Part shown: positions 27,636 through 36,300 of the stretch, piece after piece
Numbering within the stretch: position 1 is the stretch's first letter
Layout: each line of letters starts with the position of its first letter
Origin: Planctomycetota bacterium
GTDB taxonomy: Bacteria; Planctomycetota; Planctomycetia; Pirellulales; Pirellulaceae
Reading direction: 5' to 3'
DNA length: 64,000 bases
NCBI GenBank assembly: GCA_016872775.1
Contig: VGZA01000006.1
Coordinates: forward strand, 80,872-144,871
The notes under the pieces: generated by a model
The model's database searches: none
What the model was told of the DNA's origin: nothing
What the model saw: the letters and a program-made list of their open reading frames with translations, nothing else
Program-made: the position numbers and the translations under genes

Positions 27636-29042
27636 ATGAACTATCGCGTATTGCCAGCTGCTCCCTCGCGGCGAACGTTCCTGCGTTCCGCTGCCGCGGG
27701 ATCAGTGCTTTTTCCCGGCATCGTACAGCAACTGCTCGCCGATGGGGGCGACCCGCTTGCTCCGCGCGAACCGCACTTTCCAGCGAAGGCCAGGAATGTC
27801 ATTTTCCTATTTATGACAGGAGGAGTTTCGCATGTCGACACATTTGATCCGAAGCCGGAGCTGACGAAACAACATGGTGCGGAGATCAAGGCCGATCATC
27901 CGGAAATCAAGAACCGGCCCGGCTATGAACGGATTTTCCTGAAGCGCCCGCAATGGGAATTCAAACCACACGGCCAGTGTGGGACTGAAGTCAGTACGCT
28001 CTTTCCTCATGTCGCTGAACGTGTCGATGACATCGCGTTGATCCGTTCGATGCATACGTCCCATTCGAATCACTACAACGCCACACTCGGCATGCACACC
28101 GGTTCGTTCGCGTTCTCGCGGCCAAGCATCGGCTCGTGGGTCACTTACGGGTTGGGTACGCTCAATCGTAACCTGCCCGGGTTCGTGGTCATCGCGCCCG
28201 CGCAAACCTATGCCGGTACGCAAGTTTACGCTAATGACTTCCTTCCCGGCGCCTACCAGGGAACGCTGGTCGTACCTGGTGCCGAGCCGATTGCCAATGT
28301 TCGCCCGCGCGTGCCAACCGATCGTCAACAACTGGAGTTGGCCGCCCTGCAGGAATTGAACACTGAACATCTCGCAGCGCGATCGAACGATCCCCAACTG
28401 GCCGCTCGATTGCGGACCTTCGAAACAGCGTTCGGAATGCAGATGGCGGTGCCCGATGCGTTTGACTTCACAAAAGAAACCGCCGCGACGCTGGAAAGTT
28501 ATGGTCTGAGTCTTGACCAGAAATCCGGCTTCGGCTGGCAATGCCTGGCGGCCCGACGACTCATCGAACGCGGAGTACGATTCGTTGAGTTGATCGATGT
28601 CGGATCATCCAACAACTGGGATGCGCACGGCGACATGATGACACACGTGCCCCTGGCCAAGAATGTCGACCAGCCGATCGCGGCCTTGATACAGGATTTG
28701 AAGCTTCGCGGAATGTTCGACGAGACACTGATCGTATGGACGACGGAGTTCGGGCGCACACCGTTCAACAACACGGCGGACGCGAAAGGTCGCGAACATC
28801 ATCCCTGGGCGTTCAGTTCGTGGCTAGCCGGAGCTGGCGTGAAGCGCGGCTATGTGCATGGAACGACCGACGAGATTGGGCTTCGGGCGGCTGACAATCC
28901 GGTTCACGTGCGCGACTTCCACGCGACGATCCTGCGACTGATGGGTTTCGATCACGAACGACTCACCTACCGCCACGCCGGCCTCGATTACCGCCTCACC
29001 GGCGTTGAGGGGGCGAAGGTGGTGAAGGAGATTCTGGCATGA
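27636..29042 (+). CDS. DUF1501 protein, PSD1-paired class
   Basis: A 468-residue protein between two PSD1 genes. Leader SRRTFLRSAAAGSVLF (Tat-like), then APREPHFPAKARNVI. Motifs: TGGVSHVDTFDPKPELTKQHG, NWDAHGDM, E371 in TEFGRTPF, GREHHP, VRDFHATILRLMGFDHERLT, and the ending RHAGLDYRLTGVEGAKVV. This and the copy at 31957 share the longest identical stretches among the nine DUF1501 genes here, suggesting that the two modules arose by duplication of a PSD1/DUF1501 unit. Its stop overlaps the next start by 4 bases (ATGA). Confidence 0.94.
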   Translation: MNYRVLPAAPSRRTFLRSAAAGSVLFPGIVQQLLADGGDPLAPREPHFPAKARNVIFLFMTGGVSHVDTFDPKPELTKQHGAEIKADHPEIKNRPGYERIFLKRPQWEFKPHGQCGTEVSTLFPHVAERVDDIALIRSMHTSHSNHYNATLGMHTGSFAFSRPSIGSWVTYGLGTLNRNLPGFVVIAPAQTYAGTQVYANDFLPGAYQGTLVVPGAEPIANVRPRVPTDRQQLELAALQELNTEHLAARSNDPQLAARLRTFETAFGMQMAVPDAFDFTKETAATLESYGLSLDQKSGFGWQCLAARRLIERGVRFVELIDVGSSNNWDAHGDMMTHVPLAKNVDQPIAALIQDLKLRGMFDETLIVWTTEFGRTPFNNTADAKGREHHPWAFSSWLAGAGVKRGYVHGTTDEIGLRAADNPVHVRDFHATILRLMGFDHERLTYRHAGLDYRLTGVEGAKVVKEILA

Positions 29043-31888
29043 GTTCCACGAAGAATGACGGCCGATTGTGCGGAGTCGTTCCGCGACTCCGCGCCGGGTT
29101 GCCAGGCAACCCGGCAACAATCAGCAGCCCGGTCACGGTCATCGTTCTCAGCGTACTGAGCCTGCTTGGACCCGGCGCCGCAACACAGGCCGATGAACCA
29201 CGCGCTGCGACCGCGGAGCAGATCAGCTTCTTCGAGTCAAAGATTCGGCCGCTTTTTGCCAAACATTGTTACGAGTGTCACGGTGAGGCCGCCGCCGAAG
29301 GCAAATTGCGGCTCGATACGAAGAATGGCTGGGAACGAGGCGGCGAACGTGGGCCGACGATCGTGCCGGGGGATCCTTCGTCAAGCCTGCTCATGCGGGC
29401 TGTCTCCTATCGCGACGACAAACTCAAGATGCCTCCGCCGGATACCGGCGACAAACTGAACGATGCCGAAATCGAGGACTTGCGGAGCTGGATTCGAAAC
29501 GGCGCCCACGATCCGCGCAGCGGTACAAAGGTCGTCACCGATCTGGAGAAGGCCGCCCGCGAGCACTGGGCGTTTCAGCCGATCGTCGCTCCGCATGTCG
29601 CCGACAATTCTCATCCGATCGATTTTCTCATCGAACGCAAACATCGCGAGCAGAATATCGTCGCGACCGAGCCGGCCGATGCCCGGACACTTGTTCGACG
29701 CATGAGCTTCGATTTGCTGGGCCTGCCACCGAGCGCGGAGGAGATCAGCGAGTTTGAAAAGGAATTCGCTGCGGAATCGCTCCGCAATTCCGCGTCGAGT
29801 CAGGGAGTGACTCGGCCGCAGAACGAAACGCATCCGCCGCCTTCATCACCACAGACCATCAAGCGGCTGATCGACCGTCTCTTGCAGAGCCCGCATTATG
29901 GCGAACGCTGGGGGCGCCACTGGCTCGATGTCGCCCGGTATTCGGATGCGAAGGATGGCGTGCTGATGTATGGCGATGGTCGCATTCGGCCCTTTGCCTA
30001 CACCTACCGCGACTACGTCATTCGGGCTTTCAATGACGACAAACCTTTTGATCAGTTCGTGCGCGAGCAGCTCGCCGCCGACCAGTTGAATCTTCCCGCG
30101 GATTCACCCGACTTTGCGGCGATGGGATTGCTGACACTCGGTCGGATGTTCGACAGCAATCGACACGACGTGATCGATGACCAGATCGATGTGATCGGTC
30201 GCGGCTTCCTGGGACTCTCGGTGGCCTGCGCACGATGCCACGATCACAAGTTCGATCCGGTTCCGACGGCCGATTATTACTCGCTGTATGGTGTCTTCGC
30301 CAGTTGCATCGAGCCGTACGACCGTCCTCGAATCGGACCGGTGACCGAGGCAGGTCAGGCGTTCGAACAGGAATTCGCCGCGAAACTGAAGGAAATTGAA
30401 GGCCAGCAGGCCAACCATTACACGGAAACACTGAAGATCGCCAGGGAGCGAACGCCTGACTACCTTATCCATGTTGCGACTACGCAGCCGGACGTTTCCG
30501 AAACAGCGATCTTCTTCCTGTCATTGACGCCTGAGCAGCTGCGACCGCAGATCACCAAGCGCTGGCGGCAACTGATCGCGCGGCGGGCATTTACGGACGA
30601 TCCGATCTTCGGTCCCTGGTCCGATCTGCAACACGATCTGGCTCTCAAGCCGGAAGCATGGAAGGCCCGCGGCATCGATTCACGAATCATCGATGGACTT
30701 GTGGCTGCCCAGCCGACTTCGATGGCCGACGTCGCTCGAATCTACGGCAACGTGATCCGGGACGCGTGGACGACAGGCGGCGGCGGCGAGAGCGATCCGC
30801 TCGTCGCGCTGTTGGTGGCGCGGGACGGACCGGTCTGGTTTCCCATTCGAGATGTGGCCTTTTACTTATCAAGGCAACCGGGGGACGCTTATCGTGGTCT
30901 GTTAGGGCAACTGGATGCGATCGCCGTGAAGCACAAGGACGCCGCTTCGCGGGCGATGACGGTTCACGATGCCGAAGTGCTGTGCGATCCCGTGATCTAT
31001 CAACGCGGGGATCCCAGCGCGCGCGGCACACCGGTACCGCGCCGATTCCTGGAGATCCTGTCGCCCGAAAATCGCCCGGCATTTTCCCAAGGCGGAGGGA
31101 GGCTCGAACTCGCCAATGCGATCGCCTCGCCAGCCAATCCGCTCACGGCCCGCGTCTGGGTCAATCGGGTCTGGATGCATCACTTCGGCGATTCGCTGCT
31201 GGAGAATCCCAGCGATTTCGGCCTGCAGGCAAAGCGACCCGTACAGCACGATCTGTTGGATTTCCTCGCCGACTATTTCATCAAGCATGGCTGGCGAACG
31301 AAACCACTCCACGAGCTGATTCTCTCCTCGCGTGCCTATCAGCGCTCGTCGCAGTTTCCCGAGACCGAAGCGATGGCACAGCAGCGTCAACGCGATCCGT
31401 CCAACTCGCTGTTGTGGAGATCCAATCGTCGGCGACTTGACTTTGAGCAGATGCGGGACACGATGTTGACCGTGGCCGGCGAATTGGATGCAACCATGTT
31501 TGGACGACCCGCGGTCGTTACGGACGATGCGAATCGCCGCCGCACGGTTTACGCCTTCGTCGAACGACAGAACATCCCGGCCATGGTACAGACCTTCGAC
31601 TTTGCCAACGCCGACACATCCACTCCCCGCCGAAGCATGACCACGGTTCCGCAGCAGGCGCTGTTCGCGTTGAATTCGACGTTTATGCTGGCCCGTTCCG
31701 ATGCGCTGGCGAAGCGCGTTGCCGACACCGAGCCAGCGCGACGCGTACCACGCCTGTATGCCGTCGCGCTGGGCCGCGAGCCGACTCCTGCCGAGGTGGA
31801 ACTGTGCGAGAGTTTCCTGGCGGCCGGGACGCTTGAGCAACTTGCCCAAGTGTTGTTAATGAGCAATGAACTGATGTTTGTGGATTGA
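29039..31888 (+). CDS. PSCyt1-PSCyt2-PSD1 secreted protein carrying in-frame hairpin repeats
   Basis: A 949-residue protein; the ATG overlaps the previous stop and there is no later start before the signal core (SSPVTVIVLSVLSLLGPGAATQA, about 29-51), so the 28-residue leader is real and contains two hairpins (residues 11-26). PSCyt1 has C77-Y-E-C80-H81. PSCyt2 contains C397-A-R-C400-HDHKFDP and an extra loop near residues 240-275 that holds two more hairpins. A linker of about 230 residues leads to PSD1 (NPLTARVWVNRVWMHHFG, TTVPQQALFALNSTFM). Apart from the insertions all family signatures are intact, so the gene is probably functional. It is followed by a DUF1501 gene after a free-standing hairpin. 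Confidence 0.94.
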   Translation: MSSTKNDGRLCGVVPRLRAGLPGNPATISSPVTVIVLSVLSLLGPGAATQADEPRAATAEQISFFESKIRPLFAKHCYECHGEAAAEGKLRLDTKNGWERGGERGPTIVPGDPSSSLLMRAVSYRDDKLKMPPPDTGDKLNDAEIEDLRSWIRNGAHDPRSGTKVVTDLEKAAREHWAFQPIVAPHVADNSHPIDFLIERKHREQNIVATEPADARTLVRRMSFDLLGLPPSAEEISEFEKEFAAESLRNSASSQGVTRPQNETHPPPSSPQTIKRLIDRLLQSPHYGERWGRHWLDVARYSDAKDGVLMYGDGRIRPFAYTYRDYVIRAFNDDKPFDQFVREQLAADQLNLPADSPDFAAMGLLTLGRMFDSNRHDVIDDQIDVIGRGFLGLSVACARCHDHKFDPVPTADYYSLYGVFASCIEPYDRPRIGPVTEAGQAFEQEFAAKLKEIEGQQANHYTETLKIARERTPDYLIHVATTQPDVSETAIFFLSLTPEQLRPQITKRWRQLIARRAFTDDPIFGPWSDLQHDLALKPEAWKARGIDSRIIDGLVAAQPTSMADVARIYGNVIRDAWTTGGGGESDPLVALLVARDGPVWFPIRDVAFYLSRQPGDAYRGLLGQLDAIAVKHKDAASRAMTVHDAEVLCDPVIYQRGDPSARGTPVPRRFLEILSPENRPAFSQGGGRLELANAIASPANPLTARVWVNRVWMHHFGDSLLENPSDFGLQAKRPVQHDLLDFLADYFIKHGWRTKPLHELILSSRAYQRSSQFPETEAMAQQRQRDPSNSLLWRSNRRRLDFEQMRDTMLTVAGELDATMFGRPAVVTDDANRRRTVYAFVERQNIPAMVQTFDFANADTSTPRRSMTTVPQQALFALNSTFMLARSDALAKRVADTEPARRVPRLYAVALGREPTPAEVELCESFLAAGTLEQLAQVLLMSNELMFVD
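29070..29115. repeat. Two hairpin elements in a signal-peptide leader
   Basis: 29070-29092: 9-base stem GCGGAGTCG/CGACTCCGC, loop TTCCG. 29093-29115: perfect 10-base stem GCCGGGTTGC/GCAACCCGGC, loop CAG. They abut each other and are translated as CGVVPRLRAGLPGNP between the start codon and the hydrophobic core of the PSD1 protein. Confidence 0.8.
29771..29814. repeat. Two hairpin elements inside a PSCyt2 domain loop
   Basis: 29771-29793: stem GCGGAATCGC/GCAATTCCGC with one G-T pair and a TCC loop. 29796-29814: 7-base stem CGAGTCA/TGACTCG, loop GGGAG. They are read in frame (ESLRNSASSQGVTRP). Paralogues in this window go straight from VEAFVADQSPGAW-type sequence to VIDRLL here, so the repeats mark an insertion. 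Confidence 0.75.
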
Positions 31889-31893
31889 GTCCC

Positions 31894-31922
31894 GTAGCCG
31901 AGCTGCGGAGCAACTCGGCTAC
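31894..31922. repeat. Hairpin repeat between PSD1 and DUF1501 genes
   Basis: A 13-base stem, GTAGCCGAGCTGC and GCAACTCGGCTAC, with a GGA loop and a single mismatch. It is the longest copy of the element in the window and its ends (GTAG...CTAC) define the full unit. It starts 6 bases after the PSD1 stop and ends 34 bases before the DUF1501 start, so in mRNA it would separate two co-transcribed genes. Confidence 0.82.
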
Positions 31923-31956
31923 AAAGAACCTGAGATGAACCAAGGGGGCACCTGCC

Positions 31957-33369
31957 ATGCCAAGCGACTCCCATACACTTTCGCGACGCGATCTCCTGGC
32001 GACGATCGGCACCGGTATCGGCTGGCTGGCCTTGCCCGGCATGCTCCAGGCCGACGTGGAGACCAACGCGAATCCATTGGCGCCACGCAACCCGCATTTT
32101 CCCGCACGCGCCAAGCATATCATTCACATCTATTTAAATGGTGGCCCTTCACAAGTCGACACCTGGGACCCGAAAACGGAGCTTACGAAGTGGGGCGGCA
32201 AAAAACTGCCGCTGGGAAATCTGACCACCGAACGCGAAACCGGCGTCGCACTCGCTTCGCCCTTCCAGTTCGCTCAGTACGGTGACAGCGGACTCTGGTG
32301 CAGCGAGGTTTTCCAGCAGACCGCAAGTCGCCATGCCGACCGGATCTGTGTCGTTCGTTCGATGTACGCCAACACGCCCAATCACGAACAGAGCATGCGG
32401 TTGATGAATACGGGCGACGAACGGTTATCGCGCCCGAGTTACGGTTCGTGGTTGACCTACGGGCTGGGCTGCGAAAACCAGAATCTGCCAGGGTTTGTCA
32501 CGCTCTGCCCCGGATTGCCCGTCGCTGACTCTTCGAATTGGCGCAGCGCTTTTCTGCCGGGGATTTATCAGGGGACCTATCTCGACACACGCAAGACGAA
32601 AGTCACCGAACTGATCGCCAACATTCAGAGTCCGCGTACGGATCCGTCGGGTCAGCGCCGGCAATTGGACCTGTTGACGAATTTGAATCGGCGGCACCAG
32701 GCTACTCGACGTGAGGATCCTAATCTCGAGGCCCGCATCCAGTCTTTTGAACTGGCCTATCGGATGCAGATGGAGGCCACCGATGCACTCGATATCTCCC
32801 AGGAGACAAAAGCGATTCAGGACCTCTACAAGGCGGAGACGGTCCACGGGCGACAATTGCTGATCGCACGCCGGCTGATTGAACGAGGAGTGCGCGTCGT
32901 GCAGTGCTACCACGGGGACGTACAACCGTGGGACTCGCACAGCAACCTGGCAGACGAACACCGCCGATTAGGGAATGAATGCGATGGTCCGATCGCGGCT
33001 TTGCTCACTGACCTGCTGCAGAGAGGGCTCTTGGATCAGACGTTGGTTCTCTGCGGCGGCGAATTTGGACGCACTCCGGCGGTCGAAATCCCGATCGGTG
33101 GCGGCAATCCTACCGGCCGCGATCACAACCACCACGGCTTCTCAATCTGGATGGCCGGCGGTGGCGTTCGAGGAGGATTCGCCTACGGCGCGACCGACGA
33201 GTTTGGCTATCGAGCCGTCGAGAATCGCGTTCACGTTCGAGATATCCACGCTACGATGCTGCATCTGATGGGCTTCGATCACAAACGGCTCACCTACCGC
33301 CACGCTGGCCTCGATTTCCGACTTACCGGCATCGAGGAAGCCCACTTGGTGCGAGAAATCATGGCGTGA
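31957..33369 (+). CDS. DUF1501 protein, PSD1-paired class
   Basis: A 470-residue protein and the last member of the regulator-led PSD1/DUF1501 run. Leader SRRDLLATIGTGIGWLALPG (Tat-like), then APRNPHFPARAKHII. Motifs: NGGPSQVDTWDPKTELTKWGG, PWDSHSN, E369 in GEFGRTP, GRDHNHHG (the aspartate form, with an added asparagine) and VRDIHATMLHLMGFDHKRLT, ending RHAGLDFRLTGIEEAHLV. The ribosome-binding site is AGGGGG, 8 or so bases before the ATG. The hairpin at 31894 separates it from its PSD1 partner and could tune relative expression. Confidence 0.94.
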   Translation: MPSDSHTLSRRDLLATIGTGIGWLALPGMLQADVETNANPLAPRNPHFPARAKHIIHIYLNGGPSQVDTWDPKTELTKWGGKKLPLGNLTTERETGVALASPFQFAQYGDSGLWCSEVFQQTASRHADRICVVRSMYANTPNHEQSMRLMNTGDERLSRPSYGSWLTYGLGCENQNLPGFVTLCPGLPVADSSNWRSAFLPGIYQGTYLDTRKTKVTELIANIQSPRTDPSGQRRQLDLLTNLNRRHQATRREDPNLEARIQSFELAYRMQMEATDALDISQETKAIQDLYKAETVHGRQLLIARRLIERGVRVVQCYHGDVQPWDSHSNLADEHRRLGNECDGPIAALLTDLLQRGLLDQTLVLCGGEFGRTPAVEIPIGGGNPTGRDHNHHGFSIWMAGGGVRGGFAYGATDEFGYRAVENRVHVRDIHATMLHLMGFDHKRLTYRHAGLDFRLTGIEEAHLVREIMA

Positions 33370-33393
33370 GCACAAACAGCGCGGATTTCCACC

Positions 33394-36300
33394 ATGCTCT
33401 CTGGCATCACGATGTTTGAAGCAAATATCGATGCGGGCAACGAAGGTCGCCCTTGGATGATTTCGCGAATTGGTTGTCAGCTCCGCCGCCAACCCTCGTT
33501 CGCCGCAATCTTTCTGGCGATCTGGCTGCTGTTTGAGGCGCGAACGTGCGGTCAGGAAGCCGCTTTGACGGTGCCGCTGGTGGGAGTTGATGAGACGGCA
33601 GTGGATCACATCGCGTCGGCAGTGGCCAATCCCGCGCAACGGAAACTGTACGTCGGGACTCTGTCGCGGGATGCCGCGCGGACGGGGTTGTGGGTATTTG
33701 ACCTGCGTGAAGATGGGCAGCCGACGGGCCAGCCGCGGAAATACTCCGACCATCCCGATGAGTTGCCGGCAGGACAACATAGTACCGTCGTTTGTTTGTT
33801 GCATGACGCGACGAGCCGGAAGTTGTACTTTGGAGTGCAGGCCTCGTATCCGACGCATACGCGTGGGCTGGTGATGTATTCGCTTGACGAGCGAGGCGAA
33901 CCGCGGGGCAAGCCAGAGGCATTCGATCATGGGAATCCGAATAAGTCGTGTGATGCGCTGACGCTCCATCCGAATGGGCGACTGATCGCGGTGGGATGGG
34001 GCGGCGAGGGAGTTTTTGTTCTCGATCGCGATGAACAGGGGCGGCCGGTTGGTAATGCGATCTTTCATCGAACCGGCGGGTATGGCGGGTACTCGGTGGC
34101 GCTGCGACGAGACGGGACGAAGCTGTATCGCGGCACGTATCCATCGGTGATCGAGGTTTGCGATCTCGACGCGCGCGGCGATGTCGTGGGAAAGCCGCGA
34201 GTGGTGTCGATTCCCAATGGCCCGCAGGAGTACGCGCGAATCGTGACAACGGAACGCGCCATCTACTTTCGCGGGCCGGACAAGCGACTGTCATGGTTTG
34301 CTCTCGACACAGCCGGCGAGGTTGTCGGGGGGATGCAGTCGGCGGACATTCCAAACTTGCAGGGAGTCGCGGCGGCTAGCCGCTCCGATCGATTGTTGAT
34401 CGCGGTCGCGTCTCAGTTTTCGGATACGCTGACGAACCAACGGATCACGGACGGAGTCGAAGTGCACGAGATTGCGCTGAATACGAACGGTGGCCCAGGT
34501 GCCGTTGTGCGGAAATCGAAGCGATTTGTGCGCGCGGAGGCGGTCAGTCTGAGTGGGGGCGACGGAGTGGCGCTGGCGGCGAAGTCGCTTGGCCGCGGAT
34601 TCCTGGGCAATCGGATCGCAGGGCTGAAGATACGCTGCACGTTGGTCTCGCTGGAAGCGGACGGCACACCCCTGCCGGCAATGCGGGCGATCAAATTCGG
34701 TGACCAATCGGGCTATCTGCGGTTCGCAGTTTCAGCAAAACACTCGCGGGTGTATGCCGTCGTGGGTGGCGAGATCGTCAGCCGATCGCTGGAGAGTCCG
34801 ACCTCGCTCGGTGAAAACACCTCCTTCCGCGGCGCGAACGGCGACTATCTTGGCCCACTCGCGCTGGACGAAGCGCGCGGACGGCTTGTCGTCGCGAGGA
34901 AGGACGGATCGGTTGCGGTGCTCCGGTTGGACCGAATTGGCATGCCCGTGGGCAACGACGAGACGTTGAAGACCGGACTTGCCTCGATCGGCGCGATTGT
35001 GGTGCATCCGAACAGCGGCGTTGTTTACGCAATTGGAGCGCCAAGCGGGCAACCATTGGAGGCCTCTGGCGTCGTCTCGATTCCGGCCGGGACGCACGTC
35101 AACGACGCCGCGATCGATTCCGAGCGTGGGAAACTCTATGTCGTCGGAGGCTATCGAGGTCGCGAGAACACGTCGGTCTGGACGCTGGATGAGCGGGGAA
35201 TGCCGACATCGGCCGAACCGCGCTGGTTGGCGGACGATATTCCTGTTGAGAAGCCGGAAACGCGGGCGATCTTGTCGGGAGTGAAGCTCGATGCAGCGCG
35301 TCGAAAGTTGTATATCGCCGGCGCTCAGGAGAACCCGACGACGCAGCCAGGGTATCTGATCGTGCGCGACCTCGACGAGCGCGGAGATCCGACCGGCGAT
35401 CCGCGGTTGTTCCCGAGCGCAAACTCGCGCGGTTCGTGCCTGACGATCGAACTGTCGAGCGACAAAAAGCGGCTGTACGAGTCAGGCTGGGGCGACCCGA
35501 CGGTGTTCGTAAGGCAACTCGATGAGCGGGGCGAACCGTCCCGCGAATCGACCAGATGGTCAACCGGGCAATACGGCAAGCAGCAGCTTCTGCTGGCAAA
35601 GGGAGCAGGTGCCAATCGTGATTTGCTGCTGGCGGGTACGCATCCTTCGGAGTTGGAACTGATCCCGTTGCGATCGGCGGGGGAGCCGGAGCCGGGGGCG
35701 GTCGTCGAAATCGCGGTCGAAGGGTTGCATCGTCAACTTGGGATGATGGCCTCGGGAGAGACTTCCGAGTGGATTGAACTCGACGCGGCATTGAAGAACG
35801 GTGTCGGCTCGGCAGTTGTGCGATGCACACTTGGCGGCGCGCGAGTCAAGCGAGCGACGCTGCGTTGGGAAGTAGCGCAATCGAATGGCGAAGAGCAGGT
35901 GCCGATTCGCACGGCCGATATTTCGCTCGTCGGCAATGTCGGCGCGATAATCGTGCCGAAGTACGGGTTGGACGACCCAGTTCAATTGAAGGCGCTGGTT
36001 CGGACCAGCGCTGAGGAGTTCGAGCGGTACCGCGAGTTCGCGCGGAAACATGTCGTCCCTCCGGCCGAGCGACCGGTGCGGACTCTGGTCGCAAACGGAC
36101 TGATCGGGCTGGACGCCAGCGAACAGGCGTTGGAGACGGGCATGGCAACGCTCGCGATGCTTGGACATAACTCGGCGCAGATCTGGAACTGGCCCGGCGT
36201 CGCTCCTGAGACGATTCGGGCGGCAGCCGAACGGCACGGTATTCGGCGATTTCGCGATGCGATCTATAACCCGCCCTCCTACTTTCATTACAACTCGGAT

